A DNA stretch of 64,000 nucleotides from NCBI GenBank assembly GCA_038237645.1, contig JBBRYN010000004.1:1-64000 (forward strand), given 5' to 3'. Under the pieces are notes generated by a model. The model did not search any database and was not told the DNA's origin. It saw nothing but the letters and a program-made list of their open reading frames with translations. Positions 1 to 8,040 of the stretch are shown here, one piece after another; positions within the stretch are counted from its first letter, which is position 1; every line of letters starts with the position of its first letter. A program made the position numbers and the translations under genes. This DNA is from QHCA01 sp038237645. GTDB taxonomy: Bacteria > Actinomycetota > Actinomycetes > Mycobacteriales > QHCA01.

Positions 1-108
1 ATCAAAGACGCCGCCCGCGTGGCGTTCGGGTTCCGCAACCTCGACAACCAGCGACGCCGGGTACGGTACGCCTGCACCAGGCGACAACGCCTGGCAACCG
101 TCACATGA
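1..108 (+). CDS. Transposase, C-terminal fragment (ISL3-like, runs in from the left edge)
   Basis: Only the last 35 codons are visible. They read IKDAARVAFGFRN followed by LDNQRRRVRY and a short basic tail. The pattern of a basic/aromatic 'R-x-A-F-G-F-R-N' stretch followed by 'N-x-R-x-R' resembles the C-terminal tail of ISL3-family DDE transposases, as I remember them. The catalytic domain is outside the window, so the assignment rests on this tail plus the GGCTCTTC-type end 30 bases downstream. Confidence 0.5.
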   Translation: MKDAARVAFGFRNLDNQRRRVRYACTRRQRLATVT

Positions 109-138
109 GGGTCACTTCCCCCTCAACTTCGAAGAGCC
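1..138 (+). mobile_element. Right end of an ISL3-like insertion sequence (left part outside window)
   Basis: The first frame is open from base 1 and ends at a TGA at 106-108. It is followed by a short tail closing with cttcgaagagcc at 127-138. Elements of the ISL3 family typically carry terminal inverted repeats beginning GGCTCTTC, and this is the same sequence read on the other strand. The end of the element is therefore placed at base 138. The opposite end lies outside the window, so the inverted repeat and the expected 8-bp target duplication (ggataaca would be this side's copy) cannot be confirmed here. Confidence 0.55.
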
Positions 139-417
139 GGATAACATGGCAGGAATGTAGCGCGACTGGCCCTGCCACTTCAAGATCAACTGTAGTTGTC
201 GGCGTGTACATGATCGAAAGTGCCTTGCCTGTAAGGGATTCTGGGCCTGTTGAAGGTCCAGATTGACCGAATAGGAAGGCACCTTCCAGGTGAAGACTAC
301 CCGTACACCGTACCCGTACCCGTCCGATGGTCGAGGTGTCGGCTGATGGGCCCTGTCTTGTCGCATGCCGGGTCGGCGGTTGTTGGCCGATCTGGCGGTG
401 ATATCGCGCGCGATGCG
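139..417. other. Intergenic stretch between IS end and the nuclease cassette
   Basis: About 280 bases between the insertion-sequence end and the stop codon of the minus-strand gene at 418. I see no RNA gene, no convincing reading frame and no strong hairpin. It is probably flanking DNA of the insertion. Confidence 0.4.
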
Positions 418-1452
418 TTATCGCGCATGCTGCTTGAGCAGGACATCAATCTCTGGGTCAACGATCGACAGGGCGCCATCAAAATGATGCTGGAGGTTCG
501 ACGCCAACCTGGCCAGTGTGTTTCCGCATCCGCCCTCAAACAGATACACACGCAGCCAGTCCGGTGTGACGTCGAAGCGAAGCTGCTGCCCAACATGAAG
601 GTCGACGGCCTCGACCTCGGCGAAATCATCCCCGGCCATTTGCGGGATGCCCCACAAGCGGAACGGCTCTCGTGCCGAGAAGAGTTGCTCGAGGAAGAGG
701 CCGAGGTCGGGGATGGAGCGGCCAAATCGCAGCACGAGCGGCGCGCCAACGGGCTGCGCGCCGCCGTCCGGAAATTGGATCCACCGAAGGGCCCGCTGCT
801 CGACTGCCTCAACGAACCCGCGGTACCGATCGACAACTCTGCGAACGACCGTTTGATGGAGTCCAAAATCGTCACCGGTCGCGACGAACCTGCCGTCCCG
901 GCTGATGGCCTCGGCAACCGAACCCAAATCGTCATCAGCGACGTTGATTGCAACACCGCTGAACGAGACCGCCTTGCTGTACTTGCTCTCGACCAGCTGC
1001 AAGACGGACTCGGCTGCGCGGCCGCGGACGCGCAGCTTCAGATCGGCAACCTCATCCGTCGGAGGGGTGAGGCGTCCACTGGTGAAGTCGGTAGCCAGCC
1101 ACTGTGGTGAAACACCTGGCCAGACGCCCCGCAGGTGATCGGATGGCAGCCACATCCAGTCGAGGTCGCGCCTCGACTCGACTATCCCCTTGAGGAATGG
1201 CGCGGCCACACTAGTCGGCGCCGTTGTATGCAAGCTCCAGAACCGGTCGTCGAGATGGTCCACGACGAAGTTGACATCATCGACAACCTCATGGAGGTGC
1301 ACGTCATCGGTATCTCGGACACGACCAGGGCCGAAGACATCGTTGAGGGCATCGGCGACGTCATCTCCGGCGTGCGCCTCAAGGACGAAGGTCTTCCACG
1401 GCGCCCGGCGGGTTGACAAGGCGAAGTCGTCGGCCAGCGTGGCTCGATTCAT
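418..1452 (-). CDS. Unrecognised 344-aa protein, second gene of a nuclease cassette
   Basis: I do not recognise this protein. It is soluble in appearance, rich in Asp and hydrophobic residues, with no signal peptide or membrane helix and no obvious NTPase or metal-binding motif. It opens MNRATLADDFALSTRR and has a Trp-containing centre (around residues 98-120) and several Asp-rich stretches. Its ATG overlaps the stop of the upstream nuclease-like gene by 4 bases (ATGA), so the two are almost certainly translationally coupled and functionally paired. The position beside an IS end suggests a horizontally acquired module. Restriction or another defence function is possible by analogy with similar two-gene arrangements, but nothing in the protein itself shows it. 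Confidence 0.7.
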   Translation of the reverse strand: MNRATLADDFALSTRRAPWKTFVLEAHAGDDVADALNDVFGPGRVRDTDDVHLHEVVDDVNFVVDHLDDRFWSLHTTAPTSVAAPFLKGIVESRRDLDWMWLPSDHLRGVWPGVSPQWLATDFTSGRLTPPTDEVADLKLRVRGRAAESVLQLVESKYSKAVSFSGVAINVADDDLGSVAEAISRDGRFVATGDDFGLHQTVVRRVVDRYRGFVEAVEQRALRWIQFPDGGAQPVGAPLVLRFGRSIPDLGLFLEQLFSAREPFRLWGIPQMAGDDFAEVEAVDLHVGQQLRFDVTPDWLRVYLFEGGCGNTLARLASNLQHHFDGALSIVDPEIDVLLKQHAR

Positions 1453-2429
1453 TTCCCCTCCTCCCCCTCATCACTTATCGTTTCTGAATCTTCGGGCACC
1501 TCGTGAGCTTGCTGAAGCTCTTCAATGAGATCGTCAAATAGTGCCATTTGATCGACACTTGGTGTTCGACGCCGTCGCACGGGCTTCCCCGCCACACGAG
1601 CGATCGACTGGTACACCTGCGTCCGTCCCTGTCGAGCGGCCTCCTCTGGCGAGCGCACAAAGCGTACGACGGCGTGATCGCGCGTGCCTGTCCGGCGCAA
1701 GTACTCGAACGTCGCCGGGTCCCTCTCGGCGGCACGTCGGGCGGCCAGGTCGATCTTGGCCAAGAGTCGATTACGTGCTCGGGTACCGAACACCACCAGG
1801 TGAGGCAGCGCTTGCTCCGCGAGGGCGAGCACGCTCACCTGCGAACGCTGGTGACTGAGGGTAGCGACCAGCGCTGGGAGTACGAGCACGTCGAACGCAG
1901 CATCGGGCGACTCGTCATCCACAGGGATGATTCGAGGAGGAGGCCCCGGCACCGCAAGAGGGTCGGCGAACGCCGTTTGGAGGTCCTGATCAGTGAAGGG
2001 GGCGGCGTGGTGCTCGATGCTGTCCTCACCTACGGCAAGGACCGGGCACGCTAGGCCGCTTCTGCCGAGGCCCTGCAACACGCGTTCGAGGCTCTCCACC
2101 AGGCAAACGTAGAGGGGCTGCAGGTGCCGGTCGCCGACCTCCCGAATTATCAGCGATGCGGCGATCACGACTTGATCCGGCTTCAGTTGACCGTACCGGC
2201 GCGCCTGGATTTCCTCGACGTTTGTGCCCGACTTCGCTTCGCCCGCGAGAATGATGTTGCGGTTGGGCCGGAACAGCACGGCGTCGATCACCACCGTGCC
2301 GTCGCTCACCGCGACCGGGACCTCTGCCCCTGCCAGGTGATAGCCAGCCGTAGCGAAAGGGGAGGGGTAGACGTCGCCGTAAGTGCAGAGTGCAATCATC
2401 GCATTCACTGGCACAAGGCGACGTTCCAC
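1449..2429 (-). CDS. Nuclease-like protein with PD-(D/E)XK core and QxxxY motif (unknown role)
   Basis: A 326-aa protein whose N-terminal part carries the signature of a PD-(D/E)XK nuclease. Asp49 sits in a hydrophobic strand (TVVIDAVLF). Fourteen residues later comes E64-A-K66 in LAGEAKSG, and then Q75-A-R-R-Y79, matching the QxxxY element of RecB/Cas4-type members. The remaining 250 residues are not recognised; the C-terminus is acidic (EEGEEGK-like tail). The chosen GTG at 2429 follows an in-frame stop 12 bases upstream; internal GTG/ATG codons a few residues later are alternatives. It overlaps the downstream 344-aa gene by 4 bases. The motif is seen directly; nuclease activity and a defence role are inferences. 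Confidence 0.7.
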   Translation of the reverse strand: MERRLVPVNAMIALCTYGDVYPSPFATAGYHLAGAEVPVAVSDGTVVIDAVLFRPNRNIILAGEAKSGTNVEEIQARRYGQLKPDQVVIAASLIIREVGDRHLQPLYVCLVESLERVLQGLGRSGLACPVLAVGEDSIEHHAAPFTDQDLQTAFADPLAVPGPPPRIIPVDDESPDAAFDVLVLPALVATLSHQRSQVSVLALAEQALPHLVVFGTRARNRLLAKIDLAARRAAERDPATFEYLRRTGTRDHAVVRFVRSPEEAARQGRTQVYQSIARVAGKPVRRRRTPSVDQMALFDDLIEELQQAHEVPEDSETISDEGEEGK

Positions 2430-2637
2430 GCCTCGAGGTTACGCGGCGTGCGTGTGTACGCCATCAAGAGCGACGGCGCGTCTGGCGGTCGGTGTCCACA
2501 GCGTCACAGGCGAACCCCGGCGAGCCACGGCCCGATGCGCGCGCGGCGTGCCATTACAGCTAGATCGCGGTGACGATCAACGTCAACACAGCCAAGGATC
2601 CTCCAGAGAGACGTGCCAACGGGACTGCCCAGGGCTC

Positions 2638-2988
2638 TCATCGCCTTGGCCCGTGAGTTCCAGTGCGTCGAGCCCCAGAGCTCCTCAACAGTCGCTTCAC
2701 GCTCGACAAGCTCACGCCGTAATGATCCACCAGCTCCTGTCGCGTAGTGCCGGCGACGAACGCAGCCACCAGCTCGGCTACGGCCGCATCTCCCAGGCGG
2801 AACCGTACAGGCTTGAGCTCGCGCCGCTTACCCCGAGTGGCCGCCGAATCTCGCGGCGTCACCGTCGAGGACCCGTGGTCAATCAGAATATGAGCATCCC
2901 GGACAATCCGCTGAATCTCTAGCGTCGAAAGACGACCCCTCAGCTCCACCCTTACGACGACGGTCGCACCCTCCATCGGGTCCGGCAT
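2638..2988 (-). CDS. Small protein with C-terminal resolvase-type helix-turn-helix
   Basis: A 116-aa protein. Residues about 65-110 form a helix-turn-helix of the kind found at the end of serine recombinases and in many actinobacterial mobile-element proteins (LGDAAVAELVAAFVAG, then TRQELVDHYGVSLSSVKRLL). The N-terminal 60 residues are not recognised. No recombinase catalytic domain is present. It lies upstream of the nuclease-like gene on the same strand, 208 bases away, and may be its regulator or a recombinase remnant. The basic C-terminus (RRTGTHGPRR) fits DNA binding. Confidence 0.6.
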   Translation of the reverse strand: MPDPMEGATVVVRVELRGRLSTLEIQRIVRDAHILIDHGSSTVTPRDSAATRGKRRELKPVRFRLGDAAVAELVAAFVAGTTRQELVDHYGVSLSSVKRLLRSSGARRTGTHGPRR

Positions 2989-3150
2989 GTCTCCATCCTG
3001 CTATGCAGAGCCTGGGCGTGATACTCCCCCCCTACGTGGCAGCGGCATCCTGTACAGGGCTGGCCGGAGGGGCTGTAGCTTGAGGCTGCCGGAAACGTCC
3101 CGATTCAGGGATCTTGGTCATCGTGGGGTGTTCGACGCAAAGGAGCGACC

Positions 3151-3639
3151 ATGCCGGAGGCGCTGCCCGAAGCCTTGGCGCAGGCGACGGGGGCGCAGTT
3201 GCTGCAGGCCATCGCCGAGCACCGGGTGCCGCACCTGGAGCATTACGAGCAGCTGGGGCTGCGCATGGTCAGGGCCGTCAAGGACCGCGTGGAGATGGCA
3301 TGGACGCCGCCGGAGTCCTTGGCCAACTACGTCGGAGCCGTACACGGGGGGCATACCGCCATGGTCTTTGACGAGGTCTGCTGCAGCGCGGGTGTCAGCA
3401 ACGGCGAGCGCTTCTACCCGATGGTCACGTTGAATCTCGACGCGGACTACCTATGCGTCGTGCTGCCCGGACAGGTCTACGTGGTCATCGGCGAGGTCGT
3501 GCACGCCGGTCGGGCTCGGGTGCTCGTCAACGCCACCATCCGCAGCCAGGAGGGCGATCTCATCGCTCAGGCCCGCGCCGCCGTGCTGCCCAACAAGCGG
3601 TTCGCTATCGGCGCCGCCACCGAGGGGGAGACGTCGTGA
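3151..3639 (+). CDS. PaaI-type hotdog-fold thioesterase
   Basis: A 162-aa protein of the hotdog thioesterase superfamily, which hydrolyses acyl-CoA or acyl-ACP thioesters. The typical PaaI pattern is present: NYVGAVHGGHTAMVFDEVCC, where the His-Gly-Gly and the following Asp/Glu helix form the active-site region, then a strand-rich C-terminal half ending with GDLIAQARAAVLP. The start is supported by AAAGGAG seven bases upstream of the ATG. The stop overlaps a GTG (GTGA) that begins a TetR-like remnant, suggesting that a regulator once followed in the same operon. The substrate cannot be predicted. Confidence 0.85.
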   Translation: MPEALPEALAQATGAQLLQAIAEHRVPHLEHYEQLGLRMVRAVKDRVEMAWTPPESLANYVGAVHGGHTAMVFDEVCCSAGVSNGERFYPMVTLNLDADYLCVVLPGQVYVVIGEVVHAGRARVLVNATIRSQEGDLIAQARAAVLPNKRFAIGAATEGETS

Positions 3640-3830
3640 GTAGGTCGGGCCGGGGGACCGGTCCGGACAAGGGACGACCTCGAATGGCGGCAGGACCTGA
3701 ATGGGGATGGGTCAACAACGGCAGGCATACGTTGCGCAAACGCGAGTCTCGGGTGGCTGCCGCAGCAACCGAACTCTTCGCTGCGATCGGCGCGGAGATC
3801 GGGTCGTCGTCGGGACCGACGCGCACCTGA
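3636..3830 (+). pseudogene. TetR-family regulator remnant (N-terminal helix only)
   Basis: A GTG overlapping the thioesterase stop opens a 64-codon frame containing RKRESRVAAAATELFAAIGAE, close to the first helix of TetR-type DNA-binding domains (usually R-x-x-I-L-x-A-A-x-x-L-F). The frame then runs into a stop with no recognition helix and no ligand-binding domain. Debris of a P450 gene follows immediately. I read it as the 5' stump of a regulator gene that was truncated when the region was rearranged. Confidence 0.5.
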
Positions 3831-3958
3831 CGAGACCGCGGCGTTCACCGCCCCGCGGTGCCACGGCCGTCCGGCGATGCGGCAAGCTCAGCGCGGATCA
3901 AAGCGGTTGGGGAGTTCGAGCGGCGCGGTGTCACGGTCAGCGGGAGTCCGTGCTTGGG

Positions 3959-4192
3959 CCGGTCGAGGCGGCGTTGCCAGCTGTCGGTCACCACTCCGGC
4001 GGTGTCTCGCATGCTGTCCTGCTGGAACGACGGCTGCATGAGCCGCCGCGGTCGTTTCCACAGTGGACCCTCGGCGGTGAAGCGCCCGTTTCCCAGGGCA
4101 ACCCGGATCCCGTTCATGATCGTGCCCTTGGTGTAGCTGCTCGAGTTCGTCCCGCGTATGTGGTGAGCGATCCAGAGTATGTCCGCCGGGTG
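3959..4192 (-). pseudogene. Cytochrome P450 fragment
   Basis: On the minus strand about 78 codons match the N-terminal third of an actinobacterial P450: SYTKGTIMNGIRVALGNGRF, then TAEGPLWKRPRRLMQPSFQQ. The W-K-R-x-R-R sequence corresponds to the C-helix WxxxR motif that contacts the haem propionates. There is no start, no I-helix, no ExxR and no haem-binding Cys, so it is a relic. It partly overlaps the flanking region of a PhzF relic on the opposite strand. Confidence 0.6.
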
Positions 4193-4216
4193 CTGCCTAC
4201 ATGCACTGCCCATGTC

Positions 4217-4884
4217 GGGTGCCTCAGCGCGCAGGCGGAGGTGGCATTCTGCGGGCACGCCACGATCGCGACCGCCGTGGCGATCGCCGACCGCGGCGGC
4301 CCCGACCTGCTGCAGTTCGCCACCCTCGCCGGGCCGATCGAGGTTCGGACCAGCACGACCCCGGCGGGGATCGCTGCGACACTGACCAGCGTCCCCACCC
4401 GCACCGGCCGGGTCTGACGAGCTCGATTCGGCGCTTGCCGCCCTTCGCTGGGAGCGGCAGGATCGTGGACCCGCGCTATCGGATCCACGTCGCGTACGCG
4501 GGCAACGACCACCTGGTGCTGGCGGTACGTGAACGGGCGCGCCTGGCCGCGCTCGACCACGACTATCCGGCGCTGGAAGAGTTGATGAGCCGGCCGGGCT
4601 CGGTCACCGTCCACCTGGTGTGGGCGGAGTGCGCGACCGTTTTCCATGCCCGCGACCCGTTCCCGCCCGGCGGCGTGGTGGAGGACCCCGCCAAAGGCGC
4701 CGCCGCGGCGGCTTTCGGCGGCTATCTGCGCGCGCTGCATCTGGTCGACCTGCCGGCCCGCATCACCATCCTGCAGGGTGCCGATATGGGCCGGCCCAGC
4801 CGCCTGCTCGTCGATGTCACCGCCGACGACGACCGCGTGCAGGTCACTGGCAACGCTTCACTCATGACCAGCCCTGAGGCCTGA
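4217..4884 (+). pseudogene. PhzF-family isomerase/epimerase pseudogene
   Basis: The remains of a PhzF-like protein (diaminopimelate-epimerase fold) read across three frames. The first piece has AEVAFCGHATIATAVAIAD, matching the family's central 'FCGHAT' block. A short piece DELDSALAALRWERQD follows in another frame at 4416-4463. The C-terminal half has DPRYRIHVAYAGNDH, then VEDPAKGAAAAAFGGYL and the family's end block QGADMGRPSRLLVDV. The first 60 or so residues, including the usual N-terminal 'DAF' block, are missing. At least two frame changes (near 4415 and 4464) plus the truncation make this a clear pseudogene. Confidence 0.7.
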
Positions 4885-5897
4885 CGATGCGTCCACCCAT
4901 GGGTCGTCGAGCCCGAATCGCCGTGGGAGGTCGGAGTCGTGGAAGCGGGTGATGGCGCTGATCCGCCCGTCGGTCGCGGTGAGGACGAGGATGCCGGTGG
5001 GTAGTGCTGCCGGTCCGTCCGGCTCGCTGAGGTAGCAGCCGAACGCGGTTGGGTGTTTGCCCGGAACGGCACCAGCCGGAAGCGGCGTCCGGCGCGCCAG
5101 TCGGCGCTGACCCGCAGAAATTCGCTGATCGCGGCGGGACCGTGGTACTCGTGGGGTGCGGGTGGCATAGCCAGCCACGCGTCGTCGGTGAGGAGCGCGA
5201 CGACGCCTCCGAAGTCATCGGCGGCGAACGCCTGAGCGAAGCGCCGAGCCAGCACGCGCTCTTGTTGGACGTCGCGCCTTGCCCCTGGGCCGTGACCGGA
5301 CGTGGAGTTGTGCTGATCTACCGATGCGCGGGCGCGTTGCAGGGCGCCCTTGACCGCGCTCGGGCTGGCGTCCAGCATGGCCGCGACCTCGGCAGTGGTG
5401 AAGCCGAGCACGTCGTACAGCAGGAGGACGGCGGTCTGCCGCGGCGGAAGCACCTGCAATGCCACGATGAAAGCCAGCTCTACCGCCTCACGGGCGAGGG
5501 ACCGCTCCGCCGGCCCGGGCGCCTGCGCTGCGGCCTGCTCCAGCCAGTCGTCCGGATAGGGCTGCAGCCAGGTCACCTCGCCCAGGCGCGACGGTTGCGG
5601 CGGATCGAACGGAGGCGTCGGCTCGGCCGGCCGGCGCCGCTTGCTGTCCCGGATCACGTTCAGGCAGCGGTTGGTGGCGATGCGATAGAGCCATGCGCGA
5701 AGCGACGAACGGCAGGCGAAGGTGTTCAGTCCCCGCCAGGCCGCGAGGAGCGTTTCCTGCAGCAGGTCATCGGCATCGACCACTGATCCGAGCATCCGGT
5801 AGCAGTGCAGGTGCAGCTCACGAAGGTGGGGAGCGGTGAGTTCGTGAAACGCCCGTTCGTCTCCGTCCCGCGCCTGCTGAAGCGTCGATGGGCCCAC
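4858..5897 (-). pseudogene. ECF sigma factor with SnoaL-like C-terminal domain (SigG/SigJ type), frameshifted
   Basis: An extracytoplasmic-function RNA polymerase sigma factor. Region 2 contains ERAFHELTAPHLRELHLHCY and the DADDLLQET block; region 4 contains PPRQTAVLLLYDVLGFTTAEV and a helix-turn-helix ending AVKGALQRARA. A SnoaL/NTF2-like domain follows (RRFAQAFAADDFGGVVALL), a fusion seen in SigG/SigJ-type ECF factors. At about 5047 the frame breaks. The expected continuation AFGCYLSEPDGPAALPTG is intact in the next frame and ends at 4858. One missing base explains it, so either the gene is freshly inactivated or the base call is wrong. The GTG start at 5897 faces a divergent stand-alone SnoaL gene 124 bases away. 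Confidence 0.75.
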
Positions 5898-6021
5898 CGG
5901 GGCATGGTGTCACGCGCCTGCCGGCCAATCCCCCCAAAGGAAGTCCAGTCGGGAAGCGGTCCGTTCGTAGGTCCGACGGTGTCTCAACGATCGACCGCGA
6001 CCACCGACCGAAGGACGGCCA

Positions 6022-6423
6022 ATGACCGAGCAGAGCACACCTGCGCTGGACACCGCACTGGCATACCACCGCGCCTTGTCCACTCACGACTTCGACCGGG
6101 CCATGACCTACATTGCCGAGGACATCGTCTGTCAGGCACCGGCCGGCCGGCTGGACGGCGCTGAAGCATTCCGCGTTTTCATGGGCCCTTTCGTGCAGAT
6201 CCTCACCAGGTCCCAACTCGTCGCCGCGTTCGGGGACGAGACGACCGCAGTGCTGATGTACGACACCGCCACCGTGCCCGTTCACGATGCCCCCGGCGCA
6301 GAATGCCTCACCGTGGCAAACGGCAAGGTCACCCACATGCGGATTATCTTCGACCGCCTGCCGTTCGAAACCGCCCGCCGAACTGCCGTGAGCGCTGAGC
6401 CGGGCAATGGCGTGGGCACCTGA
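6022..6423 (+). CDS. SnoaL/NTF2-like protein
   Basis: A 133-aa protein of the SnoaL-like NTF2 superfamily, a cone-shaped fold used for small-molecule binding or isomerisation. It begins with the typical helix ALDTALAYHRALSTHDFDRA, then AEDIVCQAPAGRLDGAEAFR, and ends with a strand pair around VTHMRIIFDRLPF. The start is preceded by AAGGACGG. It is divergent from a sigma factor that itself carries a SnoaL domain. In this arrangement the small protein may be a target of the sigma factor or bind the same ligand; that is an inference. Confidence 0.8.
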   Translation: MTEQSTPALDTALAYHRALSTHDFDRAMTYIAEDIVCQAPAGRLDGAEAFRVFMGPFVQILTRSQLVAAFGDETTAVLMYDTATVPVHDAPGAECLTVANGKVTHMRIIFDRLPFETARRTAVSAEPGNGVGT

Positions 6424-6633
6424 CAGCGGGGGCCGCCACCAGCAGGAGGCAGCGCGTCGTGCCGTCGGATAACTCCGCTGAGGCCAGCGGGCGCAGCATC
6501 CCCGCTGGCGAGGGGGCGCCCCCCGAGCCGGCACGGAACCCGTCGTAGAACGCCAGCTACGGACTTGCTCGTGCACGGCCAGCGGTCGGCAGAGTAGGGC
6601 CCGCGGCAAGCCGGTGGACACGACGCCGTTCCC

Positions 6634-7375
6634 TTACCCGACCGCGTCGAGGACCACGTAGACGATGGCCGCGATCTCCTGTTGTCGGTGCCGAGCTTCG
6701 CAGTAGGTCGCGGACGTCGGCTGGGCGCTGGCTACGGTGAGGCGGTAGATGCCCTTGTCGGGGCAGCGTTGGTCGAGGTCGACCGGGACCGGTCGGGCGA
6801 GCAGGAGACGTAGCGCATCGAGTCGCTCCGGCTGGATCTGGCCGACCCTGCCGGGTTGGCCGGAACGGCTCACCGTTACGAGCCCGGGCGGGTGTCACCG
6901 TCTGGTGGGCGCTGAGGGAACCGGTGTTGCCGATGCGGGTGAGCGCCAGCGCCGGCAGGCCCGGTGCCGCCGGCGGCCGGGGGAGGCGCTCCAGCCGGCG
7001 CGGGGAAGTGAGCGTGAGCACTCGCTGGAAGGCCGGAGCGACGACCGCATCGCAGAAGTACCGACTCACCCGCAGTTCGCCCATCACCAGGGTTCGGGTG
7101 AATCCGTCCCGGCAGTCACCACGGTCGTCGGTGTCGGAATTGGTCGCCTCGCGTCGGAGCCGGCTGCTGGTGCGGACCCGCCGCAGCTCCTTGAGATCGG
7201 CTGGGCGCAGCTTGCCGCCGACGGGTACGGGGGTGATCACGACGGTGCCGTCGACGCTGACCTGTTCCTGACTCCAGCCGCCAACACCGCCCGACGTGGT
7301 GATGGTGAACGGTTCGAATTGTTCTGCGCAGCATAAGTGATCTTTGCGCAGGCATCCGGAGGCGTCGATTGACAT
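6634..7375 (-). pseudogene. Frameshifted protein with two copies of a ~110-residue Cys-containing repeat
   Basis: Two tandem copies of one domain are readable. Copy 1 (about 7320-7016) has FTITTSGGVGGWSQEQVSV, then KLRPADLKELRRVRTSSRL, C, LVMGELRVSRYFCD. Copy 2 (about 6973-6634) has ALTRIGNTGSLSAHQTV, then after a frame change VSRSGQPGRVGQIQPERLDAL, CPDKGIYRLTV, TYCEARH and AAIVYVVLDAVG. Both share 'T-x-x-G-x-x-G', a 'P-x-x-L-x-x-L-R' helix and a matched Cys pair. The layout is reminiscent of the emfourin-type protease-inhibitor family, but that link is weak. The frame breaks at about 6880-6895, so only copy 1 would be translated normally. No signal peptide is evident. Confidence 0.45.
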
Positions 7376-7495
7376 GACGACCAGCACGACCGCAGGCCGA
7401 GCCGTTGAAGCCTGCCATCTCGCGCGCACGCTCATGCGACGCGGTGGGAGAGTTCGGGGTTCCCGATCGAGCCGGGCTTGCCGAGGCCCTTGGGC

Positions 7496-7978
7496 TCAGC
7501 TCGGCGTACCGGCTGCTTGGTCGGTGACCTCGACGAGGAGTTCGATCTCGAGTGCGAGGTTGGCGGGGAGCGAGCTGACTCCGACGGCGATCCGGGCGTG
7601 TCGTCCCCTTTCACCGAAGACGTGTACGAACACGTCGGAGGCTGCATCGATGACTTGGGTGTGACCGGTGAATTCCGGTGTCGCGTTGACAACACCGCGC
7701 AGCGAGACGATCCGCACGACCTGATCCAGCGACTCTAGCTCGGCGCGCAGTGTCCCGAGCGCGCTGAGCGCAGCCAGCCGGGCGGCTCGCCGACCATCTG
7801 CTACGTCCAGGTCGGCGCCGAGCTTGCCGAAGATGACCTGCTGGTCAGCTCCGATCGGGATGTGGCCGCCGATCATCAGAAGGTTGCCGGTGCGGATGGC
7901 GTTGACATAGCTCCCGGCCGGGGGAAATGGGGCGGGCAGCTCCAGGCAGAGCTCGCGGATCTTCGCATCGATCGACAT
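7496..7978 (-). CDS. RidA/YjgF-family protein
   Basis: A 160-aa member of the RidA (YjgF/YER057c/UK114) family, trimeric proteins that hydrolyse reactive enamine/imine intermediates or bind small ligands. Visible hallmarks are the N-terminal YVNAIRTGNLLMIGGHIP strand pair, the helix AARLAALSALGTLRAELESL, VVNATPEF, and the C-terminal GVSSLPANLALEIELLVE. The usual catalytic Arg position is replaced by a Leu-Pro-type sequence (SSLPANLALEIE), so it may be a non-archetypal Rid protein rather than a deaminase. It diverges from a TetR regulator that probably controls it through an operator between the two starts. Confidence 0.85.
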   Translation of the reverse strand: MSIDAKIRELCLELPAPFPPAGSYVNAIRTGNLLMIGGHIPIGADQQVIFGKLGADLDVADGRRAARLAALSALGTLRAELESLDQVVRIVSLRGVVNATPEFTGHTQVIDAASDVFVHVFGERGRHARIAVGVSSLPANLALEIELLVEVTDQAAGTPS

Positions 7979-8025
7979 GGGTCAGCACTCCCAACCGCTA
8001 CGTTGCATGCAGGCAGTACGTAACT

Positions 8026-8040
8026 TACAGGCAGGCTGTA
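8026..8040. promoter_or_regulatory. Palindromic operator, likely for the adjacent TetR regulator
   Basis: The sequence TACAG-GCAGG-CTGTA is a perfect 5-bp inverted repeat around a 5-bp spacer, in the 62-bp gap between the divergent ridA-like and tetR genes. Its last base is the A of the tetR start codon. TetR-family repressors usually bind a palindrome of this size in the shared promoter of a divergent pair, so autoregulation plus repression of the Rid gene is likely. A partial further copy of the GCAGGC core lies at 8010-8015. Confidence 0.55.

Noticed and set aside
250..1110. Long plus-strand frame of 286 codons
   Set aside because: It lies opposite the 344-aa minus-strand gene, whose overlap with the upstream gene and composition are better. 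The plus frame has mixed, Arg/Ala-rich content without a family.
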